Source: Deltaproteobacteria bacterium (lineage in GTDB: Bacteria; Desulfobacterota; Desulfobaccia; Desulfobaccales; 0-14-0-80-60-11). Taken from it: a stretch of DNA of 41,827 bases. A program made the position numbers and the translations under genes. This document shows positions 1 through 8,438 of this stretch, one piece after another. The stretch is taken from assembly GCA_026388765.1 (NCBI GenBank), contig JAPLJC010000093.1, positions 1 to 41,827 of the forward strand. The letters run 5' to 3'. The notes under the pieces were generated by a model. That model saw only the letters and a list, made by a program, of their open reading frames with translations, was not told where the DNA came from and searched no databases. Every line of letters starts with the position of its first letter. Position 1 is the first letter of the stretch.

Positions 1-1065
1 ATGTTCATGTTCTTCCTGTTCTATGAGATCGCCGTGGTCCCCATGTACATCCTCATCCTCATCTGGGGCTCCACCCGCAAAGAATACGCCGCCATGAAAC
101 TGACGTTGTTCCTCATGGCCGGCAGCGGTCTCATTATTCCCGGCATCCTGCTGCTCTACTCCTCCTCCGGACTTAACACCTTTAACATGATCGCGCTCCA
201 CGGAGCCCACTTCTCCCCCTGGATCCAGAAGGTGGCCTTCATCATGCTGCTCCTGGGCTTCGGGGTCCTGGCCGCGATGTGGCCGTTCCACACCTGGTCG
301 CCGGTGGGCCACGTGGCCGCGCCCACCGCCGTGTCCATGCTCCACGCCGGCGTGCTCATGAAGCTGGGCTCTTTCGCCATCCTCCGGGTGGCCATGTACC
401 TCCTCCCCGAAGGCTTCCAATACTGGTCCCAGCTCATGGCCCTGCTGGCCACTGCCGGCATTGTCTACGGGGTCTTCGTGGGCCTGGCCCAGACTGACTT
501 GAAATACGTTATCGGCTATTCATCCGTGTCCCACATGGGCATCGTCTGCCTGGGACTGGCCACCGGGACGATTGATGGCCTCAACGGGGCGGTCTTCCAG
601 ATGTTCGCCCACGGTATCATGACCGCCCTCTTCTTCTCGTCGGTCGGCTATATTTACGACCGCACCCACACCCGGGACATTCATCTATTGGGCGGCTTCT
701 CCAGGATCATGCCGGTGGCGTCCGCCTTCTTCATCACCGCGGCCCTGTGCGGCGCCGGCGTGCCGGGCATGGCCAGTTTCTGGGCCGAGCTGCTGGTCTT
801 CATCGCCGCCGTCAAGGTCTACCCGGTGCAAGGCCTCTTGGCCATCGCCGCCCTGGTGGTGGGCGCCCTTTTTGCCCTGCGGGTGGTGCAGAACACCTTC
901 TTCAATGAGCCGAACCCCAAGTTCACGCACTTTGAGGACGTCAGCCCCTTCCTGGCGCTGCCTCGCATGATACTCATCGGCACCCTGATTTTTTTCGGGT
1001 TCTTCCCGCAGCTGATGGTGGGCATGATTAAATCCGCGGTAATCCCATTTCTCCAGGGAATGTAA
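1..1065 (+). CDS. nuoM: NADH-quinone oxidoreductase subunit M (5' truncated)
   Basis: C-terminal 354 residues of the complex I antiporter-like subunit NuoM, an inner-membrane proton-pumping protein. The frame is open from the first base of the window, so the true start lies outside. The glutamate of the early membrane helix (FYEIAVVPMYIL) is the conserved NuoM functional Glu. The segments WPFHTWSP, HAGVLMKLG and YSSVSHMG are the lysine/histidine-bearing half-channel motifs typical of the Mrp-antiporter-like subunits. About ten hydrophobic helices are visible. nuoN follows after 2 bases, as in a standard nuo operon. Family identity is certain; only the 5' part is missing. Confidence 0.96.
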   Translation: MFMFFLFYEIAVVPMYILILIWGSTRKEYAAMKLTLFLMAGSGLIIPGILLLYSSSGLNTFNMIALHGAHFSPWIQKVAFIMLLLGFGVLAAMWPFHTWSPVGHVAAPTAVSMLHAGVLMKLGSFAILRVAMYLLPEGFQYWSQLMALLATAGIVYGVFVGLAQTDLKYVIGYSSVSHMGIVCLGLATGTIDGLNGAVFQMFAHGIMTALFFSSVGYIYDRTHTRDIHLLGGFSRIMPVASAFFITAALCGAGVPGMASFWAELLVFIAAVKVYPVQGLLAIAALVVGALFALRVVQNTFFNEPNPKFTHFEDVSPFLALPRMILIGTLIFFGFFPQLMVGMIKSAVIPFLQGM

Positions 1066-1067
1066 CC

Positions 1068-2483
1068 ATGAACATGATGCTTTTCGGACCGGAACTCTAT
1101 TATCTCGGCACGGCCCTGGTCTTTTTCTGCCTCAGCCTCAGAAAGCAGCCCCAGGTCAAGACGGATTACCAGATCGCCCTGGGCCTGTCCGCCGTCGGCC
1201 TGCTGGTCACCGGTTCCTGCCTGTTCCAGCAGGGGTCCCTGTTTTATGAGGCTTACCGGGTGGACCTCTTCAGCCAGATCTTCAAGTTCGCCCTGTCCCT
1301 GGGTCTCTTCCTGGTCCTGACCATCTCCCATAACCTGGCCGGCATTGAGGAGCGTTATCACGCCGAGTTTTACCTGTTTCTCACCACCACCACCCTGGGC
1401 ATGATGATGCTGGTCTCAGGAGTGGAGCTTCTCACCATTTACGTGGCCCTGGAACTGTCCTCCTATTCCCTGTACATCCTGGTGCCCCTGCGCCGGGGCG
1501 ACGGCATCGACGTGGAGGCTGGCATCAAATACCTCTTTATCGGCGCAGTCTCTTCGGGCTTCATGCTTTTCGGGCTGAGCTACATCTTCGGGGCCACCGG
1601 CACCACTTACCTGGCGGAGCTACTCCCCAAGATGTCCCAACTGGTCGCCAGCCCCATCGGCGTCATCGGCCTGCTCCTGGCCATGGCCGGCTTCTTCTTT
1701 AAATTGTCCGTCTTTCCTTTCCACTTCTGGGCCCCGGATGTCTATCAGGGCGCGGCCAATCAAGTGACCGCCTTCATCGCCACCGCGTCCAAGGCCGCGG
1801 CGGTGGCGTTACTGCTGCGTTTCGCCTCCCTGGGCGTCGCTTACGGCTACGGTTTCACCCAGGCCCTGATGATCCTCTCCATCGCCTCCATGACCCTGGG
1901 AAACCTGGTGGCCATCGTCCAGAAAGACCTCAAACGGATGCTGGCCTATTCCTCCATCGCCCACGCCGGTTACTTCCTCATGGGCGTCCTGACCTTAAAG
2001 GAGGCCGGCTACATCGGCGCCATCTACTACGCCCTGGCCTACCTGGTGATGAACTTCACCGTCTTCATGGTTATCAACGAAGTGGCCACAGACGGCCGGG
2101 ACCTGAAGATTGTCGAGTTGAACGGCCTCTACCGCCGCTCGCCTTTGCTGAGCATGAACCTGATCCTGGGAATCTTCGCCCTGGCCGGCGTGCCGCCTTC
2201 CATCGGCTTCACCGGGAAACTCTTGCTCTTCACCTCCGCCATGAACTCCGGCTATTTCTGGCTGGTGCTGATCGGCGCGGTGAACGGCACCATCTCCCTC
2301 TATTACTATCTGCGGGTCCTCTACGCCGCCTATTTCAAGGACGATCCCAGCCTGGGGCCGGTGACCCTGAGCCTGCCCACCCGGCTGCTGAATATTGGCC
2401 TGGCCGCCATCATCATCGGCTTCGGGGTCTTCCCGGACCGCATCGTCGAACTGGCCAAGGCCGCGGTCAAGTCGGTGCTCTAA
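1068..2483 (+). CDS. nuoN: NADH-quinone oxidoreductase subunit N
   Basis: Complete 471-residue NuoN, the antiporter-like membrane subunit that normally closes nuo operons. It has about 14 hydrophobic helices. The Glu-bearing helix VALELSSYSLYIL, the FKLSVFPFHFWAPDVYQGA stretch and the lysine-loop motif KDLKRMLAYSSIAHAG are typical of NuoN. The length is normal for the family. The start ATG lies 2 bases after the nuoM stop, so the genes are translationally coupled. A hairpin terminator at 2534-2577 ends the transcript. Confidence 0.97.
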   Translation: MNMMLFGPELYYLGTALVFFCLSLRKQPQVKTDYQIALGLSAVGLLVTGSCLFQQGSLFYEAYRVDLFSQIFKFALSLGLFLVLTISHNLAGIEERYHAEFYLFLTTTTLGMMMLVSGVELLTIYVALELSSYSLYILVPLRRGDGIDVEAGIKYLFIGAVSSGFMLFGLSYIFGATGTTYLAELLPKMSQLVASPIGVIGLLLAMAGFFFKLSVFPFHFWAPDVYQGAANQVTAFIATASKAAAVALLLRFASLGVAYGYGFTQALMILSIASMTLGNLVAIVQKDLKRMLAYSSIAHAGYFLMGVLTLKEAGYIGAIYYALAYLVMNFTVFMVINEVATDGRDLKIVELNGLYRRSPLLSMNLILGIFALAGVPPSIGFTGKLLLFTSAMNSGYFWLVLIGAVNGTISLYYYLRVLYAAYFKDDPSLGPVTLSLPTRLLNIGLAAIIIGFGVFPDRIVELAKAAVKSVL

Positions 2484-2493
2484 ATCCTTTGCC

Positions 2494-2525
2494 TGTAGGG
2501 GCGAACCTTGTGTTCGCCCTTTAAG
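2494..2525. repeat. REP-like palindrome
   Basis: A GTAGGGGCG-type palindrome just after nuoN. Perfect 8-bp arms, GGGCGAAC at 2499-2506 and GTTCGCCC at 2512-2519, enclose the 5-base loop CTTGT. A related copy with the same GTAGGGGCG edge lies on the minus strand at 33363-33390 between rpsN and rplE. This suggests a small dispersed palindromic repeat family. It has no T-run of its own, so the next hairpin is the terminator. Confidence 0.6.
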
Positions 2526-2533
2526 TTTAGAGC

Positions 2534-2577
2534 AAAAAAAGCCGCCTTTCCCTGAGAAAAGGTGGCTTTTCTTTTTG
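2534..2577 (+). terminator. Rho-independent terminator, probably bidirectional
   Basis: A 13-bp stem, AAAAGCCGCCTTT (2537-2549) with AAAGGTGGCTTTT (2558-2570) and one G-U pair, is followed by a T-rich tail (2567-2576). On the minus strand the A-run at 2534-2540 becomes T7 after the same stem. It can therefore also end transcription of the convergent sigma-54 activator gene, whose stop is at 2610. Confidence 0.88.
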
Positions 2578-2609
2578 GCAGGTCGGGCCTCCGGGCCCGC
2601 CATTTTGAG

Positions 2610-3668
2610 CTAGTCCCCGCTTATGCCCAGCGCCACAATACACCCCTCGGCCGCCCCCCGAATCCGCATCAGGTCGATGTGGTTCGCCCTGAGCCAGCGA
2701 TAGATGGTCTTGGTGCAGACCCGGAGGCGCCGGGACAGGGCCGAGATGTTGCCGCCCTCCTCATCCAGGAGTTCCTCCAGGCGGCCGCGGCTGGGGCGAG
2801 CCGGAGAAGCCGCGTTGGCCGGTTGGCGAATTAACTCCCCAACCCTGGAGGGATGTGAAGTGAAGCGAATATCATAATCTCGAATGAGACCATTGGTGTT
2901 CAACAGCACGGCCCGAGTGACCACATTCTTGAGTTCCCGGACGTTGCCGGGCCAGCCGTACCCAGCCAGGCGGCGCAGGGCCCTCTCGGTGAACCGCACC
3001 GGTAGCCTCCGCCCTAGTTGCCAGGCCGTCTCGTGAGCGAAGTGCCGAGCCAGCAGAACAATATCCCCGCCCCGTTCCCGGAGCGGGGGCAAATGGATCT
3101 CCAACACCGCCAGCCGGTCATATAAATCCTGGCGGAAGCGGCCTTGGGCAATGAGGTACGGCAGGTCTTGGTTAGTCGCCGCCACCAGCCGCACATCCAC
3201 CTGTACCGGTTCGTCCCCCCCCACCGGCTCGATCTCCCCTTGCTCCACCGCCCGCAACAGCTTGGCTTGGATCGACAGCGGCAAATCGCCCACTTCGTCC
3301 AGGAATAGGGTCCCCCCATGAGCCTGGCGAAACTTGCCCGGCCGGTTGCTGCGGGCGTCGGTGAAGGCCCCCCGCAGGTGCCCGAAGAGTTCGCTGCCGG
3401 CCAGGGACTCGGTCAGGGCGGCGCAATTGATCAACTGGCAGGGGTGCCGCTGGGGGTATAAGGCGCAGATGGCCCGGGCCACCCGCTCCTTGCCGGTTCC
3501 CGGCTCCCCGGTCCGCAGCACCGGTAAATCTGATCTGGCATAAAGGGGGAGGCAGGCTAAAATCTGCCGGAAGTTTTCATTGTCAGTAATGATATCCTTT
3601 AATTCAAAACCACGGGGAGGTTGACGATTAGTCGGGATCTCGGAATCCAGGCGGGGATTGTTACTCAT
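2610..3668 (-). CDS. Sigma-54-dependent transcriptional activator without a receiver domain
   Basis: 352-aa bacterial enhancer-binding protein that would remodel the RNA polymerase-sigma-54 closed complex using ATP. A short N-terminus of about 30 residues carries no receiver, GAF or PAS domain, as in PspF-like proteins. The AAA+ domain shows Walker A GEPGTGKE (54-61), Walker B GTLFLDEVGD (119-128), sensor I VAATNQD (162-168), the arginine-finger region around 179-185 and sensor II WPGNVREL (239-246). A Fis-type helix-turn-helix lies near 307-328. The sigma-54 contact loop reads GAFTDA (100-105) instead of the usual GAFTGA. The start ATG has a GGGAGG ribosome site inside an inverted repeat, which hints at autoregulation. 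With no input domain, its signal and targets are unknown. Confidence 0.92.
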   Translation of the reverse strand: MSNNPRLDSEIPTNRQPPRGFELKDIITDNENFRQILACLPLYARSDLPVLRTGEPGTGKERVARAICALYPQRHPCQLINCAALTESLAGSELFGHLRGAFTDARSNRPGKFRQAHGGTLFLDEVGDLPLSIQAKLLRAVEQGEIEPVGGDEPVQVDVRLVAATNQDLPYLIAQGRFRQDLYDRLAVLEIHLPPLRERGGDIVLLARHFAHETAWQLGRRLPVRFTERALRRLAGYGWPGNVRELKNVVTRAVLLNTNGLIRDYDIRFTSHPSRVGELIRQPANAASPARPSRGRLEELLDEEGGNISALSRRLRVCTKTIYRWLRANHIDLMRIRGAAEGCIVALGISGD

Positions 3669-3671
3669 GGA

Positions 3672-3718
3672 TTAAGCACCTCCCTGTGCTAAAATCCTGG
3701 GAACTGGTGGTGCTAAAA
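3672..3718 (-). promoter_or_regulatory. Candidate operator repeats upstream of the sigma-54 activator
   Basis: AGCAC and GTGCT form an inverted repeat with a 6-base spacer directly upstream of the start codon and overlapping the GGGAGG ribosome site. The word GTGCTAAAA (plus strand) occurs twice, at 3686-3694 and 3710-3718, in direct orientation 24 bases apart. This resembles an autoregulatory operator, but it is inferred from repeats alone. Confidence 0.4.
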
Positions 3719-3851
3719 AGGGTTGTTAATTATAAACATCTTCACGTAACCATGAACCGGGGAGGCGCCACTCGGCTCAGGTGGCTAGGCCAGGCCGCCG
3801 CATGCTTGGGCCTGCTGAATGGAAGCCTTCACAACTCCTGCTCTTTTTTGA

Positions 3852-3880
3852 ATTGTTGTTTAAATGATTTTAATTGTCAA
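3852..3880 (-). promoter_or_regulatory. Possible sigma-70 promoter for the sigma-54 activator
   Basis: On the minus strand TTGACA (3875-3880) is followed after 17 bases by AACAAT (3852-3857). The -35 box is perfect and the -10 box matches at 4 of 6 positions. The surroundings are very AT-rich compared with the flanking genes. The leader to the ATG at 3668 would be about 175 bases. Confidence 0.35.
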
Positions 3881-3917
3881 TAATAAATAATATCATTTAT
3901 TATAACATTATCAGATA

Positions 3918-4409
3918 TTATCTGGCGATCCTGGCCAGGATCTCTTCGACACACCGCCGCACCTCGGCATAGGGACTGGTGAGGGCCAGAACCTGCAGCC
4001 GCCCCTTGAAGCCTTGCTGCTCCACCCGGCTGCGGGCACTCAACTGCGCCGCCATGGTTTGCAGCACCTCTTGCGTCACCATTGCATCCGGGTAGTCCAA
4101 CAGGCGGGTCAGAGCCCCCCACTCTTCCGGCAGGCCGTATTCCTCCAGGAACTTCTTGGCATAAGCAGCAAATTGTTTGGTGCCGTGCCTTTCCTCCAAC
4201 TTCCGCAAATCCTTCTGGTATTCCGGCCTGGCCCGCTTACCTTTAAAGAGGGCCTCGGCCTGGGCCAGAGCCTGCAGGCGCAGCTTTTCCGCTTGCTTCT
4301 TGGGCACCTTCGGCTGCCGGGGGGCGGCCTGCCCGCCGGCCCGGTCCCGCCGCTGATCGATCTCTCGCCAACTGGGGCGCTCCCGCTCGTCATCATCCCG
4401 TGGTGGCAT
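3918..4409 (-). CDS. Hypothetical charged protein, 163 aa
   Basis: I do not recognise the family. The first 60 residues are highly charged and rich in Lys, Arg, Pro and Gln (RPSWREIDQRRD, PKVPKKQAEKLR), as in an unstructured or nucleic-acid-binding region. The rest is helical with Leu, Ala and Glu, roughly 75-160. It has no cysteines, signal peptide or membrane segment. An AAAGGG ribosome site precedes the ATG. It lies between the radical SAM gene and the sigma-54 activator on the same strand, but a 249-base gap to the latter makes one transcript uncertain. Confidence 0.75.
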   Translation of the reverse strand: MPPRDDDERERPSWREIDQRRDRAGGQAAPRQPKVPKKQAEKLRLQALAQAEALFKGKRARPEYQKDLRKLEERHGTKQFAAYAKKFLEEYGLPEEWGALTRLLDYPDAMVTQEVLQTMAAQLSARSRVEQQGFKGRLQVLALTSPYAEVRRCVEEILARIAR

Positions 4410-4462
4410 GTTTAACCCTTTAATTTTTCTTTTCTTTTTTTATGAAAACAAAAAAACCGTCC

Positions 4463-5758
4463 TTACAAAATCCAGTTGGGGTGCCGGGCCGTCAATTCCT
4501 TGAGATAATCCCCAATCCACTCCCGGATAGCCGGCGCCAGGTAAAACCTGGGCCACAGCAGATTGTCCGAAGGTCGCACCACTCCTTCCGCCAGGGCCAG
4601 GCGGTGCAGGGGCAGACCTGGGTGAATGCGGATTCCCACCTTCAGGTTCACCATCTTCGGTTCATATCTTTCTAAAAACGCGACGCTCTCCTGGACCGTC
4701 TCCGGGGTCTCTCCGGGGCCTCCCAGCAGCAGAAAACAGGTGTAGGGCAGGTCCGCCGCTTCGAGCAGTTTCAGGGTGAGCTCCACCTTCTTCCGGTCGA
4801 AGCCTTTCCCCAAACCGGTCAATACCAGCTCCGAGCCGCTTTCGTTACCCACCTGCACCATGGCGCCGCCCGCAGCCCGGATGAGGTGGAAGAGCTCCGG
4901 ATCCGGAAAAGCCGGGTTAATGAGGCAGGACCAGGCCAGGGGCAGGCGCAGCTCTTTAATGGCCCGGCAGAGACGCCGCCCGTAGGCCGGCGGGCAGTTG
5001 AAGATGTTATCCACGAAATAGAAGCGGGTCAAGCCCCACCGTTCATGCCAATGCGCCAGCCAGGAGACCACCTGCTCCGGGGTCCAGGCCCGGGTCGCCG
5101 CCCCTTCCAGGCGCGGGGTGGTGCAATAGACGCACTTCATGGGGCAGCCCCGGCGGCTCTGTACCGGAATCAGGCCCGGCAGCCCGGCGCTCCCCGGCGT
5201 CTCTTCATATAGTCTGGGGGTGAAATGCTTTAGGGCCGGCCGCGGCAGCAAATCGAGCCTCCGGATGGGCTGCAGTGGATTCAGCCTGAGCTTGCCTTCC
5301 TGGCGCCAGATCAGGCCCGGGACCTTCTCCCAGTCGCGGCCGGGATAGGCTTGTAAAAACCTGGCAAAAGACTCTTCTCCCTCCCCCACGAAGCCGAAAT
5401 CCGCCCCGCTGAACTCCATGAACTCCCGGGGGGCCACGGAAAAGCCCGCTCCTCCCAAAACCACCGGAGCCGGGCCCAGCTCCTTCAGGTGGTCCACCAA
5501 CTCCTTCACCTGGGGGAAATAGGCTTCCGGGTGGACGCTGTCCTGGTTGTCGATGTTTCTGACCGAGAGCCCCACCAGTTCCGGGCGAAACTCCGCCATG
5601 ACCCGGTCCACCTGGGCCAGAGCGTCGTCCAGGAACATGAAATCCAGAACCTGAACCTCGTGTTCCGGGGCCACGCTGGCCACCACCGAGGCCAACCCGA
5701 GGGGCAGGGGCAGAAAGACGAGGCGGCACTGGTTGGAAGAGATAAATAAAAGACGCAT
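4463..5758 (-). CDS. B12-binding-domain radical SAM protein
   Basis: 431-aa member of the cobalamin-binding radical SAM superfamily. Residues 1-140 form a Rossmann-like B12-binding domain (LGLASVVASVAPEHEV, VVLGGAGFS, FVGEGEESF). The radical SAM core begins at the CxxxCxxC cluster motif GCPMKCVYC (C205, C209, C212). The stretch VGNESGSELVL and the LLLGGPGETPETVQES loop are typical of this class. Such enzymes methylate or rearrange unreactive carbons, and the substrate here cannot be told. I chose the ATG at 5758, which gives the usual MRLLFISSN start; an in-frame TTG 24 bases upstream is the alternative. It follows pth on the same strand. Confidence 0.9.
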   Translation of the reverse strand: MRLLFISSNQCRLVFLPLPLGLASVVASVAPEHEVQVLDFMFLDDALAQVDRVMAEFRPELVGLSVRNIDNQDSVHPEAYFPQVKELVDHLKELGPAPVVLGGAGFSVAPREFMEFSGADFGFVGEGEESFARFLQAYPGRDWEKVPGLIWRQEGKLRLNPLQPIRRLDLLPRPALKHFTPRLYEETPGSAGLPGLIPVQSRRGCPMKCVYCTTPRLEGAATRAWTPEQVVSWLAHWHERWGLTRFYFVDNIFNCPPAYGRRLCRAIKELRLPLAWSCLINPAFPDPELFHLIRAAGGAMVQVGNESGSELVLTGLGKGFDRKKVELTLKLLEAADLPYTCFLLLGGPGETPETVQESVAFLERYEPKMVNLKVGIRIHPGLPLHRLALAEGVVRPSDNLLWPRFYLAPAIREWIGDYLKELTARHPNWIL

Positions 5759-5824
5759 TTTTGCTCTACTATAAATGATCAATGGGGGTAAAAGGCGAAA
5801 AGGGGAGGCAACTGCGGGAGGTTT

Positions 5825-6433
5825 TTATCCTTTGTCCCTTTTCCCCTTTTCCCCATTTTCCCCCAAATCATTGCTGCCATGAAACCGGTTCTGGGCCGCG
5901 GCCAACCCTTCCCTAACCAGGCAATCCACCGCCTGGGCGGCTCGCTCGATGAGCTGCGCCACGTTTTCCGCCTCGCCCGCCGGAAAATGCGATAGAACGT
6001 AGTTTTCCGTGGGCATCTCCGGCGACGGCCGGCCGATCCCCAATTTCACCCGGATGAATTCCTCGGTGTGCAAATGGCTGATGATGGAGGCCACTCCCCG
6101 GTGCCCGCCGGATCCGCCCCGCTCCACGATCTTGAGGCGCCACTGGGGCACGTCCAGATCGTCATGGATGACCACCAGATGTTCCGGGGAGAGCTTGAAG
6201 TAGGCCAGCAGGAGAGAAACCGCCTGGCCGCTCAAGTTCATATAAGTGGTGGGCTGGGCCAGGATGACGGTCTCCCCCCCTACCCTCCCCTGCCCCCAGA
6301 CGGCCTCCAGGCCTTTCTTGCTCAGGGGAATCCCCCACTCGTCGGCAAGATAGGCCGCCACCTGCCAGCCCAGGTTGTGCCTGGTCCAGGCATATTCCCG
6401 GCCGGGATTCCCTAAACCCACGATGAGAAGCAT
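5825..6433 (-). CDS. pth: Peptidyl-tRNA hydrolase
   Basis: 202-aa cytoplasmic enzyme that cleaves peptidyl-tRNAs released from stalled ribosomes. The N-terminus LLIVGLGNPGREY is the family signature. The catalytic histidine lies in TRHNLGW, near residue 20. YMNLSGQAV and VIHDDLDVP are conserved substrate-site motifs. The C-terminus is slightly extended by a charged tail (LGENGEKGKRDKG). In many Deltaproteobacteria and Firmicutes an L25 gene (ctc/rplY) lies between prs and pth. Here that space holds only a repeat element. Confidence 0.96.
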   Translation of the reverse strand: MLLIVGLGNPGREYAWTRHNLGWQVAAYLADEWGIPLSKKGLEAVWGQGRVGGETVILAQPTTYMNLSGQAVSLLLAYFKLSPEHLVVIHDDLDVPQWRLKIVERGGSGGHRGVASIISHLHTEEFIRVKLGIGRPSPEMPTENYVLSHFPAGEAENVAQLIERAAQAVDCLVREGLAAAQNRFHGSNDLGENGEKGKRDKG

Positions 6434-6437
6434 ATTA

Positions 6438-6618
6438 TTTAGCTTTCAGCTATCAGCCTGCAGCGGTCAGCTTTTAGCAGTTAGCAGTTAGTCAAGGGCA
6501 AACTACCCCTATCAATACCATAAGATTGGGAAAAACAGATCTAAGATCGAAAAGAAAATCAACTAAAATAGACTAGGTCTTTAGCTGACCGCTGACAGCT
6601 GATAGCTGACAGCTAAAC
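6438..6618. repeat. Heptamer inverted-array element 1 (prs-pth junction)
   Basis: The left array (6438-6493) is eight consecutive 7-bp words of the form NYAGCNN: TTTAGCT, TTCAGCT, ATCAGCC, TGCAGCG, GTCAGCT, TTTAGCA, GTTAGCA, GTTAGTC. The right array (6579-6618) reads, on the other strand, as GTTTAGC, TGTCAGC, TATCAGC, TGTCAGC, GGTCAGC. The two arms are inverted and can pair over about 38 bases. They enclose an AT-rich spacer of 85 bases. The prs stop codon TAG lies inside the first word of the right arm. Confidence 0.85.
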
Positions 6619-7548
6619 AAACAAGGAACTGACCGAATCATGGTTGTGAATGCGCTTGATGGCCTCCCCCAGGAGGGGCGCCACGCTCAACACCCGGATC
6701 TTTTCCAGGGCCGCGGCATCCGGGGTCAGCGGAATGGTATCGGTCACCGCCACCGTCTGGATCATAGAGCCCTGAATATTGCTCACCGCATTGCGGGACA
6801 TGACCGGGTGGGTGACGCAGGCGTGGACGGTGCGCACCCCGTGACGCATCAACAGCTCCGCCGCCATGGTCAGGGTGGCCCCGCTGGTAATCATATCGTC
6901 CAGGATGATGGCCTCCTTGCCCCAGACGTTGCCGATCAGGGTCATGGCCTTGATGGCGGTGGCTTCCCGTCGTTTATCGATGATGGCCAGGGAGGTGTTC
7001 AGCCTCTTGGCAAAGGCCCGGGCCCGCTCCACCCCGCCGGCGTCCGGGGAGACCACCACCGCATCCGGGCTGAAATTCTCTTTAATATACTCCAGGATCA
7101 CGGGCGCCGCAAAAAGATGGTCCACCGGAATATTGAAAAACCCCTGGATCTGGCCGGAGTGTAGGTCCATGGTGAGCATCCGCTGGGCCCCCGAGGTGGT
7201 GATGAGATCGGCGATCAGCTTGGCGGAAATGGGGGTACGGGGCGCAGTCTTCCGGTCCTGGCGGGCATAGGCGAAATAGGTCACCACCGCGGTGACACAG
7301 CGGGCCGAGGCCCGCTTCAAGGCGTCCATCATGACCAGCAATTCCATCAGGTTTTCATTGCAGGGGATGGAGGTGGGCTGGATGACGTAAACGTCTTTGC
7401 CCCGAACGTTCTCCCGGAACTCCACGGAGATCTCGCCGTCGGAGAAGCGACCCACCACCGCGTCCCCCAGGGGGATTCCCAGGTGCTTGCAGATCTTTTC
7501 GGCCAGCGGACGGTTGGCATTGCCGGAGAAGATTTTCAAATCATCCAT
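6613..7548 (-). CDS. prs: Ribose-phosphate pyrophosphokinase (PRPP synthetase)
   Basis: 311-aa enzyme making PRPP from ribose 5-phosphate and ATP for nucleotide, His and Trp synthesis. Conserved motifs are FSDGEISVEF, the ATP-site YFAYARQDRK, the pyrophosphate-loop region MDLHSGQIQGFF, VVSPDAGGVERAR, and the PRPP-binding loop ILDDMITSGATL. The start at 7548 (MDDLKIFSG) has GGGAG 8 bases upstream and overlaps the ispE stop by 13 bases. An upstream extension of the frame runs inside ispE and is not used. The stop TAG lies in repeat element 1. Confidence 0.97.
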   Translation of the reverse strand: MDDLKIFSGNANRPLAEKICKHLGIPLGDAVVGRFSDGEISVEFRENVRGKDVYVIQPTSIPCNENLMELLVMMDALKRASARCVTAVVTYFAYARQDRKTAPRTPISAKLIADLITTSGAQRMLTMDLHSGQIQGFFNIPVDHLFAAPVILEYIKENFSPDAVVVSPDAGGVERARAFAKRLNTSLAIIDKRREATAIKAMTLIGNVWGKEAIILDDMITSGATLTMAAELLMRHGVRTVHACVTHPVMSRNAVSNIQGSMIQTVAVTDTIPLTPDAAALEKIRVLSVAPLLGEAIKRIHNHDSVSSLFV

Positions 7549-8417
7549 ATGCGATGCTCCCAGGTTTGGTCGGTTTCCCGGCCGGTTAGGCCTTGGACCA
7601 CGGTCAGCCAACCCTGAAACGACCGGCGCAGGACCCGGGCTCCCTCCCGGGCCGCTTCCCAGGTGGAATAAAGCCCGAAGACAGTGGGGCCGCTGCCGGA
7701 GATGCCCTGAGTCACGGCCCCCGCTTCACTGAGCCGGGTAAGCCACCCGGCCAGCTCCGGCAAGCGCTTGAGGGCCACTGCGCTCAAATCGTTGTGGACC
7801 CAGCGCTCCGGATGCTCCGGGTCCCAGGTCTCAGGGGTCGGAGCCTCCTTTAATCGGGCCAGATCCAGGTTCTCGTAGACCCAGCGAGTGGAAAGGGGCA
7901 CGCCGGGATTGAGCAGCAAATAATGGTAAGACGGCAAGGCCACGGGGCTGAGCTCCGTGCCGATGCCGGTGGCCACTGCCGGCCCCTGTCCCAGGAAAAA
8001 CGGCACGTCGGCTCCCAAGCGGGCCGCCAGGGCGTGTAGCCGCGAGCTGTCCAAGGGAGAGCCATACAGCAGGTTCAGGGCCTTCAAGGCCCCAGCCGCG
8101 TCAGAGGAGCCGCCCCCCAAACCCGCGGCCGTCGGAATCCTCTTGTGCAGGCTGAGGTGCGCCGCCACCTTGACCCCGGTCTCCTCCTGAAAGCCCAGGG
8201 CGGCGCGGCACACCAGGTTTTCCCGCCCCTGCGGCAGGTCCGGCTGGTCACAGCTAAAACGGAGGTCTGCTCCCTCCGGAGTGACGGTCAATTCATCCGC
8301 CAGGCTCACCATCTGCATCACGGTCACCAGGTCGTGGTAACCGTCGGCTCGCCTATGCAACACCTTGAGATAAAGATTGACCTTGGCCGGGCACAGCTGC
8401 CTATAACTTTTTGCCAT
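7536..8417 (-). CDS. ispE: 4-diphosphocytidyl-2-C-methyl-D-erythritol kinase
   Basis: 293-aa GHMP-family kinase of the MEP isoprenoid pathway, phosphorylating the 2-hydroxyl of CDP-ME. All three GHMP motifs are present: AKVNLYLKV near the N-terminus, the ATP loop PTAAGLGGGSSDAAGAL and the C-terminal GISGSGPTVFGL. The length is normal. Its last codons overlap the prs start, so the two are translationally coupled. The pairing ispE-prs is common in bacteria. Confidence 0.97.
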   Translation of the reverse strand: MAKSYRQLCPAKVNLYLKVLHRRADGYHDLVTVMQMVSLADELTVTPEGADLRFSCDQPDLPQGRENLVCRAALGFQEETGVKVAAHLSLHKRIPTAAGLGGGSSDAAGALKALNLLYGSPLDSSRLHALAARLGADVPFFLGQGPAVATGIGTELSPVALPSYHYLLLNPGVPLSTRWVYENLDLARLKEAPTPETWDPEHPERWVHNDLSAVALKRLPELAGWLTRLSEAGAVTQGISGSGPTVFGLYSTWEAAREGARVLRRSFQGWLTVVQGLTGRETDQTWEHRIWMI

Positions 8418-8438
8418 TGAACCGATAAGGAAACTGAT

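Noticed and set aside
6438-6618. CRISPR array reading of the tandem repeats
   Set aside because: Units are 7 bp with no spacers, inverted pairs rather than direct repeats, and no cas genes nearby.
7549-7611. Longer prs start 21 codons upstream
   Set aside because: The extra codons lie inside ispE and do not fit the family; the ATG at 7548 has a proper ribosome site and the normal N-terminus.
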